Assembly (NCBI GenBank): GCA_047495785.1
Contig: JBLDXI010000042.1
Span: 2,728,001 to 2,792,000, forward strand
DNA from: Lepidodermella squamata
Taxonomy: Eukaryota > Gastrotricha
Direction: 5' to 3'
DNA: 64,000 nt
Every line of letters starts with the position of its first letter. Position 1 is the first letter of the stretch. Shown here in pieces: positions 12,401-21,848 of this stretch. The position numbers and the translations under genes are program-made. The notes beneath the pieces are model-generated. The model did not search any database, was not told the DNA's origin, and was given only the letters and a program-made list of their open reading frames with translations.

Positions 12401-12793
12401 GTGAGCTGGTGTTGACGTTATTATTGGACTGAAATGGTCGATGTTTGACGGTGCTGACATGGAGGAGTGGCGATTATCTTCGTCTGAGGTAGACGGTACT
12501 GGCCCAGTTATTATTGGCGGTGAAGGGATTCTGCAGGGATTCTGCCTGGGCGGTGTTTCAGGCAATTCTGACGCGCTTGGGGTACGTCGTCGCGGTACCG
12601 GTGGCGTTGTTGGCGTTGTAGTCGCCGGCGTCGCGGTTGACGGCGTTGTACTTGCGGTCGTTGTAGTCGGCGTTGTACTCGTAGAAGTTGCCGTTGTAGT
12701 ACATACCCGAACTGGCCGAGGTCGGCCTTTTCGAACTACGGAGTATGTACCCACCCGTCGAGAAATTGTTGTCACGGGTTGGCTCATGAACAA
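12398..12793 (-). repeat. Thr/Ala/Pro-rich coding minisatellite after integrase
   Basis: The plus strand repeats GGCGTTGTAGTCG-like units through about 12600-12705. On the element's coding strand this is a 131-codon open stretch rich in Thr, Ala and Pro with simple-sequence character. It probably represents a low-complexity integrase tail or a linker, broken from the integrase frame at about 12800-12950. Confidence 0.4.
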
Positions 12794-12946
12794 TCTGGCG
12801 GCTAAGTGTCTGGCGAAGATCAGGCAGCGGCGGGCGGTCGTGGCGCAGTAGACTTGGCAGCGCTTTTAGCCGACGAACGGGCCGACTGTTGCGCTTGTGA
12901 ATAGCGATCAGCCGTGGGGAAATCGCGCAACCAGGTCAACTTGATC

Positions 12947-14020
12947 TCACTTGATATCACGGCCGGACAGATCAAAGAAAATGGCGTAAGTAACAGGCGA
13001 AACTCGAGCCACGACGGAATACGGGCCCTTGTAGCGAGAGGCGAATTTCGGTATCACATCGGGCCGGTTACTTGGCACGTGGAGGTAGACAAGATCGCCG
13101 ATATCGAACGGCTCGCAATTGCCTGAACTGCGATCATAGCGCTCTTTCTCACGAGCACGCGCGAGTTGGAAACGAGTTCGAACGTCGTCGAAAGCGCGAC
13201 GGAGTTTGACATACAAGCCGTAGGCATGATTTTCACGCAACTCGTTCTGAGTCTTGGGGTGGGACGCAGGCTTCTCGGCGGAGCGCTGCCAGTCCATAGC
13301 CAACTTGGGCATATGACCCAGCATAAGATACGCTGGTGGGTGGCGATGAGTCGAATGGTGAGACGAATTGTAGCCAGAGCAGCAGGCCTTGACGAAGCGA
13401 CACCAGTCGAGGCGCTGGCCGGGCACGACGATGCAGTTATTCATGACCAAATTCAAGTTTTCGCAATGGCCGTTAGTCTGCTGGTGATAAGCGGAGCTTT
13501 TAATACGACGAATCGCAAACGTATCAGTCACGTCCTCGATGAGCTTGGAGATGAAGTAGCGGGCGTTGTCATTGAGCAAAGCACGCGGGCTACCGAAAAT
13601 AAAGATCCAGTCGAGCATTTTCTCATTCACGGTTTCGGACTTAATATCCGGAATGGGCTCCTCAGCGTGAAGCCACTGAAATGATCGGAAATTATGAGAA
13701 TATAGCGCATTCCACGACGAGACGTATGGACCGGCTACGTCCCAGGTGAGAAGCTCATTCACGTCATGCGAAAAGATGGGCTCCATCGGAGCACGCGGAT
13801 GTTTCACAGGGTGATCAGGAATTTGACACACCGCGCATGATTTGACGTATTCGGCAGTAATTTCCTCGTAATTGCGGAAATAGAATCGATCTTTTAAGGT
13901 GGATAGGGTGCGTTCAACGCCGAAATGACATTTCTCGTCATGCATAGCGTGAAGCACGGTGACGATGAGATTTTTAGGTACGACGATCTGGTAACCCGAT
14001 TCAGAGGCAGGTGGCGACAC
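12947..14020 (-). pseudogene. Gypsy integrase domain (open, 357 codons, isolated)
   Basis: The open stretch contains an N-terminal zinc-binding module with an H-x4-H pair and a C-x2-C pair (CAVC), then the catalytic core: an Asp in the WDVAGP stretch, an Asp in LNDNARYF (usual SDNG) and a Glu in the GHCENLN stretch, which match the D,D-35-E triad. A GKS-like C-terminal module ends with YKGPYSVVARVSP. The triad appears intact, unlike the reverse transcriptase of the same element. There is no in-frame connection to reverse transcriptase, so the polyprotein cannot be made from this locus (inference). Confidence 0.8.
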
Positions 14021-14060
14021 AACCAGCCATCAGGCGCTATGAAATATTTGCTACGCTGCT

Positions 14061-14400
14061 TTAGATTGTGACGAAGGCGGCGTTTCTTGGAGCGACAACA
14101 ACGTCGTCATCGAAAGTAAGATCGGATGTCATAGCGTTGATGGAAGCCGGGAGTGGCGTAGCTCGATCAGGCATACGCGACATCGCATCGGCATTCGCAT
14201 GAGTCGAACCTCGGCGCGTTATTATATTCAGCGGATATTGTTGTAGGATCATTAGGTAGTTGGATAACCGATCTCCGGTGTCCTTCCAGGTATTCAAAGT
14301 ACGAAGAGCAGCGGCGTCAGTAATGACGTCGGTGGTAATCGAATTCGAACCCGGCGAGATGTAAGGCTTAACACTCTATCGGCCGAAGGTTTTCGCGTGT
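14061..14400 (-). pseudogene. Gypsy RNase H C-terminal fragment
   Basis: The minus strand encodes the end of the RNase H domain, including an ADAMSRMP motif (typical AD-LSR) and a preceding DAAALRTL segment that matches the usual TDHAAL site with the His and neighbouring residues changed. Everything between this and the RT fragment at 14934 is missing or replaced by non-coding DNA. Confidence 0.65.
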
Positions 14401-14556
14401 ACCTTTCCTGTAGCGCCGGGGTTTTTTCGATGTACCTACCAAAAAAGTCGACCCCCAGATTATTATATTTTCTTGAAGGTCACGGAAATCTAAGATCATT
14501 GGTCGATATCCCGGATTTTTCCGGCTCATCCTTATTACGTAATAACAAAAAAACAC

Positions 14557-14745
14557 TTACTCATATTTGAGTATACGGCGCCATCGTGCAAACTGCTTAC
14601 TCACCTATGAGTATACGGCGTTTTCTAGCAAATCTCATTTACTCACCTATGAGTATACGGCATCAGGTCTTACCCAGGTTTACTCTCATATGAGTATACG
14701 GCCTTAAAGCTCAAAATTGCTATACTCACCTATGAGTATTTAGCG
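14557..14745. repeat. Five regularly spaced palindromic motifs (period about 41 nt)
   Basis: A motif of the form TTACTCAccTATGAGTATACGGC occurs at 14557-14580, 14597-14620, 14639-14662, 14680-14702 and 14721-14745. Each has inverted arms TACTCA/TGAGTA. Intervals measured at GAGTAT are 40, 42, 41 and 42 nt, with unrelated spacer sequences of 17-19 nt. A 14-nt palindrome TTATTACGTAATAA lies just before the array (about 14531-14544). Confidence 0.85.
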
Positions 14746-14933
14746 CTAGCTTGGAAACATTGCAAGACCAAATTATGCAGCAATCATGTGGTTTTAGGGT
14801 TTGGTTGTTGAAAAGACACTACCAGCGATTTTTTGGAATTTTTTTTCTTGGATAGCGTGCCTTCTAAAAATAAGCTGTTTTAACGTAGCCGAGACCGGAC
14901 CCCGACGCATCAGTCGATAAAATAAATTTATTG

Positions 14934-15576
14934 TCAAACTGAGGAAAGGCCAAACAAGGTGGCGAGATCCAACGCCTTTTTGAGCTCATTAAAAGCGTTC
15001 TCGGCAGCCTTATTCCAGTGAAAGTTGTTCTTACGTTGTATTAGCTCGTATAACGGAGCTGCGATCATCGCAAAATTCTTGATAAAACGCCGATAATATC
15101 CGGCTAACGAGGTAAAAGCTCGAAGTTCGCTAACCGTCATAGGGACGGGAAAATTCTGGACTTTCGAAACGCGGTCCCGAAAAATAGATAACCCATCCTG
15201 GCTAATAGTGTGGCCAAGATAGGTGATGGAGCGACGAAAAAGTTGACATTTTGAACACTTAATTTTCAAGTTCATTTTACGCATGCGCTCAAGCACGGTG
15301 CGAAGATCATGAAAATGTTGTTCTTTATTCGGGCTAAAAACCAGAATAAGCGGCGACGATGCGGCCCAGTAAACCAGTCATGCAGAACGTGAGCAGACGG
15401 TTCCAATAGGCCGGGGCGGTTTGAGCACCGAAAGGCATTCTATTCATGGTCCAGGACCTTTGGGATGATCTGAACCCTAAATATTGCTTTGAATCTTCGG
15501 AAACTTTCATGTGAAAATAAGCCTGAGAAAATGCGTGCTTTCGACAATAAATCAAACTGCCCCTATCACCTATCAC
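14934..15576 (-). pseudogene. Gypsy reverse transcriptase fragment, frame-broken
   Basis: Two open stretches (15576-15334 and 15296-14934) carry recognisable Gypsy RT blocks: FRMPFGAQTAPAYW-like fingers/palm and then LGHTISQDGL, the tether TSLAGYYRRFIKNFA and the beginning of RNase H (FHWNKAAENAF). The two lie in different frames. At the expected active-site position the Tyr-x-Asp-Asp box is not present in any frame. The domain is therefore dead. The N-terminal part and gag are absent. Confidence 0.75.
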
Positions 15577-15692
15577 CTATCAAATACAAATCTTCTCGGG
15601 CTACCTAATGATTCCAAGGTATCGGAAAAGCCGCATAGCGAATAGAATGACGAGAGGAATCTGGCAGCTACACGTTTTCGTCTTCTTATGGA

Positions 15693-15790
15693 TTCATCAC
15701 ATTAGCAGCTTTGGTTATATTAGCGGGGTGCTGTTCGCCTTTCTTTCAATTCAGTGACTCGACTTTCTTGTACTGATCGATTGAGCACAC
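15693..15790 (+). pseudogene. Relic of receptor copy 3: last helix and 3' flank
   Basis: The segment from TCACATTAGCAGCTTTGG to the stop and on to ACTGATCGATTGAGCA matches the end of copy 3 (about 9003-9090), covering part of M4, the last codons and the 3' flank. All upstream sequence of this receptor copy has been lost or replaced by the retroelement. Confidence 0.8.
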
Positions 15791-16234
15791 CCGTAGCAAC
15801 ATATTGCGCTTGTATCATTAATTATGCCATTAATTATTTGGCTTAATAAACAAGAAACGAGATTTTTCATCGAAAATATTGCAGGGAACAGTTTTTTGTT
15901 CCTTGCTCCTTGTTCCTAGCGAAAAATGTGCATAATTAATAACACAAGATCAAAAAATTTTGCTACGGGCAGCCATTGGCTTGTTCTTTTTTGTATACTT
16001 ACCTGTGTATGAAATAAATGTGGTTTAATTAGCCTTGCATTAACTGAGTTGTCCATTATCATCCAATAAGTTTAGTAGTTAGCAGTTGGCAGCTTCCATA
16101 GCTGTTCTTTACAGACTTCGTTCCGAGCAAACGCTCAAACATCCGCTATTCTTCGAACTTCGCATGCGTATGTACCGCTTTTACTCACCGTATTTAATAT
16201 AGTGAAGGTGCCACACTTTCTTGACTCTGCTATA

Positions 16235-17493
16235 ATGGGTGCAAAAATGCGGGGCGAATCGAGAAAATTGCTTCCTCTGCTTCCAATTTTCTTAATGATT
16301 CGATCAAGTAGCCAATGGACCGTCGAAGAAGCTGATCTGCAGCAATGGCTGGAGAACAAATGCTCCAAGTTCATGAATGTTCGCCCGGTGGAACAATTCA
16401 ACCAAACTCTGCCAGTTGCCGTCAGAATGCTGGCTTACAGTTTTCGAGGAATTGAAGACCGAGATCAAGAGTGAGTTATGGCGACTTTGACTTGCAGCCA
16501 ATAATAACTCCGAATGTAGATTTTCAGTTTTAGGGGAGTGGAATATCGAGTGGAAGCATCCTTGTCTGACATGGGGTGACACGGAGGACACGGAACAGTG
16601 GAGCCACATTGACCGCATTCTGAAACCAGCGAATGATATTTGGGTGCCAAGTACTTTGCTGATGAATGCCGTAGATGATGTGATGATATTTCAAAGGTTT
16701 TTCTTAAATCAGGTAGACTGATAGTATTCTGAATTTTCGCAGCTTGCGGCAAAGTACGCAAGTTTACATTAGGAATGACGGTACTGTACGCTGGATGGTG
16801 ATTTCGAAACTCACAGCGTTCTGTTCGTTAAAGCTGAAGAAATTCCCATTCGACGTGCAAATGTGTGGTTTTCATTTGGAATCAGTGGAAGATGTCGACC
16901 TCGTCAGATTCTACGCTCCAATACACTACGTTGATCTCGAAAAATCCTTCACAACACCTGCAGATGTGTGGGAGTTGACAGCTCGCAAAAAGCATCTGAA
17001 GGCTGAAGCTTTGAACCTAAGCTATTATGGCTATGATTCGCCTTTCACCCGCGTGCAGTTTACTATCGAAATGCGAAGGAAGCCCATTCTCTTCATCTTA
17101 ACGCGGACTATTCCTAGCATAGCGCTACTCATCATGATTCTATTCACGGTTTTCGTACCGCCTGAAATGCCCGACAGACCCGCGCTATGTCTGACAGCCA
17201 TGTTAGCCTTGACGATTTTGCAAGACTCCATAACTGGAGCTATTCCTCAGTCGTCTGATTTCGTTTACATGGTCGGGCAAATCATGGCAGAGTCTGGTGT
17301 TGGGATGGCAACAACAATTTACGCTCTAGTGGCTTGTGGCTTGGCTAATAAGGGTTCGCAGCCGCACATGTTTCATGTTCGCGGCATTGGCAAAATCAGA
17401 GGAATACGAATCCTCGACTTTATCGTGTACGGTTTTATCACTGCTATTGCTATCATTGTCAACGGTGTTTTCTTTGCATTTATTTTGAGTTGA
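16235..17493 (+). CDS. Cys-loop ligand-gated ion channel subunit, copy 5
   Basis: Exons from ATG 16235 (or 16247) to 16470, then 16520-16696 and 16743-17493; total about 383-387 aa. The start at 16247 aligns best with copy 4. The Cys-loop (CSLKLKKFPFDVQMC) has 13 intervening residues; M1-M2 corner PPEMPDRPALCLTAML has Ala at a pore position where copy 4 has Val. The M3-M4 loop is short (about 30 residues). Exons, introns and flanks are closely similar to copy 4. This indicates a recent tandem duplication that carried the copy 3 end and the spacer with it. Confidence 0.92.
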
Positions 17494-17681
17494 ATCATAC
17501 TTTGGAATTAAACTTTGGCTGTAATGCGAGCTGAAACCTAAACAAACACTAGCTGTGATGAGTTTTTCCTTATATACCTACAATTATTTTGCAAGTGAAT
17601 TTATTTATATAAAGCTGTTCAAATAAAATCCCGTGAGAGGAATGTCTAAGATCGCAATTCCTTCACATCGCGAATCGTCAA

Positions 17682-18912
17682 ATGAACTACTTTCCTATTT
17701 TCTTGAGCCTTCTGGCTATCTTTCTGCCAGATCAAGTTCATGGCATTGAAGAAGTCGAACTTCAACAATGCTTGCAAAGTAAATGCTTCAATAGCCTGAG
17801 CGTTAGGCCGGTCACGAACTTCAGTGATCCGCTCCAAGTTGGAGTAACTATGGTTGGCTACAGTTTCAGAGGAATAGAAGATAGAGAGCAAACGTGAGAA
17901 ATGTACGATTACGAAGTGCATTATTACCTTGCCTGCATTTCAGGTTTTCAATTTTCGGTGAATGGAATTTCGCTTGGACACATCCATGTCTGAAATGGGG
18001 TAGCGATAACGAAACAGCTAAATGGGCTCATATCACCATGATGGAAATGAAAGCCAGAGATGTCTGGGTGCCGCCGATAGTTCATCTCAACTCAATGGAC
18101 GACGTCAGCTTTTTCGAAAAGTAAGTTATCGAAATCGATTGAAAGTAGTAAGGAACCTTTTTTCCTTTTGCAGCCAGCGAGAGACAGCTCGGCTCTACTT
18201 CTATGCAACGGGTTCCATTCGATGGTAAGTCATAACAAAGCTGACCTCTTTTTGCGAGCTCCAACTGAAAAAATTTCCGTTCGACTCTCAGACGTGCTAC
18301 GTTACCCTCGAATCTGTCCAGCCTAATAACCTAGTATCATTAAACGCGACTTATGCTGATCTCGAGGATGATTTTAGCGGCGTGGCTGATATTTGGAAAG
18401 TAGTCGAGAATATCAACGCAACCCTGGTCCAGGTGAACTACCGCGGGTACTCCGTCCCCTACGATCGACTGGTTTTCACTGTCAAAATGAAGCGACAACC
18501 GCAGCGTTTTTTGATTACCATGACCTTACCCGGTTTTTTCCTGCTCAGCATGATGTTATGCTGCTTCTTCATGCCCGCTAAAATGCCAGATCGGCCAGCT
18601 GTCTCGTTAACTGTCATGTTAGCCCTAACTATCCTGCAAGACCAGGTTACCAGTTCAATCCCGCAGTCTTCGGAAATCATCTACATGGTAGTTCAGCAAG
18701 TTGCGCTGAACACCATAGGCGTCCTATGTACCAACTACGCAATCATAGCATGCGGCCTGGCTCGGACTTCCCGTTTTGCCCGTTCAGTTTCAACCAGGTG
18801 TTTCGGCAAGATTCAACTCATTAGAATTCTAGACATCTGCTGTTATGGCCTACTCACAGTCGCAGCTGTCGCAATCAACATAACGTGCTTCACGCTGATG
18901 CTTTACTCTTGA
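17682..18912 (+). pseudogene. Cys-loop receptor copy 6 with one in-frame stop
   Basis: Exons 17682-17893, 17944-18120 and 18174-18912 align with copies 3-5, and the total length (1128 nt) keeps frame throughout. A TAA at 18226-18228 falls where copies 4-5 have Leu or Met in the RWxV stretch just before the Cys-loop. Reading GTAAGT at that spot as a splice donor does not help: joining to the next good acceptor, at 18291, creates TGA and deletes half the Cys-loop. All else, including 13-residue Cys-loop spacing, MPDRPAVSL corner and four helices, is intact, so inactivation is recent, or the stop is an assembly error or polymorphism. The start codon lies only about 15 nt after sequence homologous to the 3' flank of copy 4. 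Confidence 0.75.
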
Positions 18913-19523
18913 TTTATTTTTCCCATAAAAAAATATAACAAAAAAAACGAAAAATAAATTGAGCCGAAAAAAACACACAATGCGAAATCGCCTCAAACTG
19001 CCACAACTTAAACAAATTTTACAAATTAAACACACCTTCTACAACCAATTCGTTCGCGGCGAAAATCCTGATAACATTCGCAATAACAGCCGCGACAATG
19101 AAGACAATAGTCCTACATATGATGCTGCTAATGGTGGACGAGACGGGCCTAGATACGGACGAAAAGTAACTAGTCGCAAACATTTTCAAAAAGAACGGTT
19201 AAGAGCTTGGAAGAACGACACGAGTTTAGAGTTTTCAAGAAAACTGCTACCGGACAAATTTTGTAATGAAAAAATACACGGGAACAACAATATCTTTGTA
19301 ATAATAAATCATTTGCTCGGTGATTAACGACCAGCTAAACACCCCCATGATGTTCCGAGCAAATTTGACTCAGCTCTTCTCATAAATATATCTCACGGGA
19401 TGCACATTTATATTATATCATATAATATATTTTAATCATAACATAATTTTCAACATTCAAGTTTTCTTTGGTTTTATATTACGGCCAAGTTCGATTCAAT
19501 TATTATCGAATTTCAGAGTGGCT
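18913..19523. other. Region between receptor copy 6 and glycogenin
   Basis: Holds the 3' ends of two convergent genes. An open stretch at 18959-19327 is Asn/Arg/Lys-rich with no motif and is not called. An AT-only patch lies at about 19405-19440. Confidence 0.4.
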
Positions 19524-20889
19524 TTATTTCTTCTTGGGATCGGCCGGCTTAGCTGCAGCGGACGTCGGTTTTGTCGCCGGAGCAGCAGTAGTTGGTTTTG
19601 CGGCCGCTGGAGCAGCTGCCGCCGGCTTCGGCGCAGCAGAGGTCGGGCGCGAAGGGGCCGGGCCTGGTTTCGACATGACCGAGTCAATGTGAGCCTTGAT
19701 CTTCTCGAAGGCGTCGCGACCGCCGAAATCTACATCGCCGTATTCCCACGCGGCGCGGTGCAGACGATCCGCTTCCTCGGGCGATAGAGCGTGACCCTGA
19801 GCATCGGCGCTGAAAACCGATTCTTCCGTGCTGCTGCTGATTTGGACGCCCTGGAAATGAAACTGAGAATTAACAAAGGAATTATATCAAAACGGCAAAA
19901 GCAAGCAAAATTAGTCGGGATATTGTTGCTAAAATTAATTCAGGCTAATAAAAATGCCACCTTAAAATATGCAAATTTAATAGCCATGCAAGCAAAAAGC
20001 GTTAGCCCTCTTTACCTTCGTGGCTGGATTTGTCTAATCATGAATTCAAGTAATAAAACGTAAAATTTCTGAATAAAATGAACAATTTTTAGAGACAAAC
20101 CTCGGCTAGGCGGTGCTTGACGTCACCGTTGTAGACATCCCACCATGAATTGACGAGTTTCTTCGAGTACTCGTGCATGTCAAGATTGGGCGGAATGAGC
20201 GGGTTGCCACTCGCATCCGTCGGCAACAACCAAGGCTTGAGCGCGCCCAAGAAGTGAATCACCTTCAAATTCGCGAAGAAGCGCTTCAGAGCCGGCAAGT
20301 AGCTGTACGCTGCGGCCATGAACGCCGTGTTGTAGACGTAAGGCAGGTGGCGGCTAATGTCCTTGTGGGCCCAGTCGCCGAAAAACGAGTTCAGCAGACC
20401 CTGGTCACCACCGTCGAAGCTACCGTGGCTTGCAGCGAAATCGATCAACTTTTGGTAAGTCGTTTCACTGGGCTTGAAGACAAACACACCCGAGTTGAAG
20501 CAGTCGGGCCAACCGAGGTCAGGAGCGGCCGATAATTCCTCGCGCTGGAAGAGGTCGTCAATGTTTGTTAGCACCAGGGTGTCGGCATCGAGGAAGACAG
20601 CTTTCTGATAGTCAGTCAAGCGCCAGCACGACAATTTCGTGAACGAGCATCCGAGCTCGGGGCGGCCGAGCAGAGCTAGATTGGCCGCGTCTTTCGAGTC
20701 GAAAACATCGACGTAGACCAGTCGGTCGAAAAATCGCTCGAGGCAAACGCGCATCACCGGCGAAACGCCCGTCGTTACCAGGCAGACAATGGCGCGGGTC
20801 GTTCCAGTTCGGCGCAATGAAGCAGCCATAGTAGCAGCTCCGAATGCGTACGAATCATTCGTTGCCAGAGTAACGTAAGCCTCAGCCAT
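19524..20889 (-). CDS. gyg: Glycogenin (glycogenin glucosyltransferase)
   Basis: Two exons, 20889-20101 and 19850-19524, separated by a 250-nt intron, encode 371 aa. The protein primes glycogen synthesis by glucosylating itself from UDP-glucose. The GT8 domain (residues 1-263) carries the metal-binding DAD at 101-103 and DQG near 162, and the acceptor tyrosine Tyr195 in AAYSYLPALK, matching the site in mammalian enzymes. HFLGALKPW follows. The second exon includes the conserved glycogen-synthase-binding motif (WEYGDVDFGGRDAF) and then an Ala/Pro/Lys-rich linker. In muscle glycogenins the linker also separates the two ends. All catalytic features are intact; cytosolic. Confidence 0.95.
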
Positions 20890-21422
20890 TTTTAACCCGC
20901 ACTACAAAATTGCGTACAAATCCTCCTTAAAAAATTCCACAACTCAAATTTTTCGTTACATTGTTGTCACAGCAGTTTAGTTTGTTTCACAAACAAAAAT
21001 ATTTGGCAATGGACAAGATAAAGCATGCGTTAGAGCACAACCCGGAACATAATAATGATAATAACACATTCAGACACCAACCGAATATACGCCATACGCT
21101 TAACTATAGTGCAAACACTGGACTTGGCCTGATAAGAATAGAGTATTTATTCTAGAAAGCCACAGCACTTTTTTCACCTCACTGGTTTGCTTCATAGAGA
21201 ACTGTTTTTTCGAGAATTTTTAAGGCAGAGACCGTGGGGACTATGGCGATGAAACTTAGCAAAATGTTAGATCTCAACGATATCTATATTCAGTAAAATT
21301 CCCAAGTGGTAGATCCCCTTGGTTTCAGAGAAAAGCTGATTTGCGTGAAATGTTCAAAGTTGTACCTGTTCAAAGTTGTACGAGATTACGGTACAGCACG
21401 TGGCGTTTTTCATGCAACTAAC
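20890..21422. other. Region upstream of glycogenin, no gene seen
   Basis: It contains the glycogenin promoter on the minus strand. The open stretch at 20961-21155 shows no protein features. A repeat of TTCAAAGTTGTAC occurs twice in tandem at about 21353-21382. Confidence 0.4.
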
Positions 21423-21645
21423 CTGAGTAACTGAGTTGAGGAACGTGTAGCCGACGCGGTTGTATTCGACTGAGAATTTGAACACGCCATAAACTTCAGG
21501 CAACTTAAAACGAGCCGAGAAAGCCTTGCCGTTGCGCTTCAGAGCGGTGCGGACAAACGGGTCGATGCGGATGAACTCGAGCTGGACGTCGGTGGCTTCG
21601 AGGGGAGACCATTTTCCGTCAACCAGGCGTCGGTGCTTTCTCAGC
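21423..21645 (-). pseudogene. DDOST: Orphan exon of OST48 (oligosaccharyltransferase 48-kDa subunit)
   Basis: The minus strand encodes about 70 residues that match the C-terminal luminal region of OST48/WBP1, including [12 protein letters not shown] and [10 protein letters not shown] and ending FLNSVTQ before a good donor (GTTAGT at 21422-21417). No neighbouring exon of that gene is seen: upstream lies a different gene and downstream I see no continuation of the expected C-terminus. It therefore looks like a translocated or relic exon. The intact gene is expected elsewhere because the enzyme subunit is essential in animals. Confidence 0.65.
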
Positions 21646-21710
21646 TTTATACGACCATGATAAAAAAAAACAGACGATAACGCGGCCTTTGTCTATTGTT
21701 TTATCAATTT

Positions 21711-21733
21711 ATTATTATTATTATTATTATTGT
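21711..21733. repeat. ATT trinucleotide microsatellite
   Basis: Perfect TTATTATTATTATTATTATTG-like run in the intergenic spacer. Confidence 0.9.
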
Positions 21734-21848
21734 GAACGTTATTGTATGCGAAATTAGGTCAAACTTTTGATTTTTTGCGGAATAATTTGTTTTGTCGAAA
21801 TATGCATGAGAAATAAAGGTGAAGTTTGAATTACTATTGAGTATTTTA

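Larger units (their letters stand above)
10921..15690 (-). mobile_element. Decayed Ty3/Gypsy LTR-retrotransposon remains
   Basis: Reading on the minus strand, reverse transcriptase (right), an RNase H fragment, integrase and a long 3' region (left) follow Ty3/Gypsy order. Homology of the receptor flank ends near 10920 on the left; receptor-like DNA resumes at about 15693 on the right, so the boundaries are known to within tens of bases. No gag, protease or clear LTR pair is visible, and the right side is truncated within reverse transcriptase. The middle (14400-14930) is not coding and holds a palindrome array. The element lies between receptor copy 4 and a receptor relic and so is younger than, or associated with, the receptor duplication. 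Confidence 0.75.

Noticed and set aside
12441-12851. Gly/Val-rich + strand open stretch
   Set aside because: Shadow of the Thr-rich minisatellite on the other strand.
13166-13684. 172-codon open stretch on the + strand
   Set aside because: Antisense shadow of the integrase.
14330-14370. tRNA B-box-like GAATTCGAACCCGGC
   Set aside because: It is the coding strand of the retroelement RNase H fragment on the other strand.
14557-14745. A CRISPR-like array (23-nt repeats with 17-19-nt spacers)
   Set aside because: It lies inside a eukaryotic retroelement, spacing is too short and the repeats vary; no cas gene. Kept as a palindrome array.
18226-18291. GTAAGT at the receptor copy 6 stop as a true intron
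   Set aside because: Splicing to the only nearby acceptor would delete half the Cys-loop and create TGA.
18959-19327. A 122-codon Asn/Arg-rich open stretch
   Set aside because: No homology, low-complexity composition and overlaps a 3' flank.
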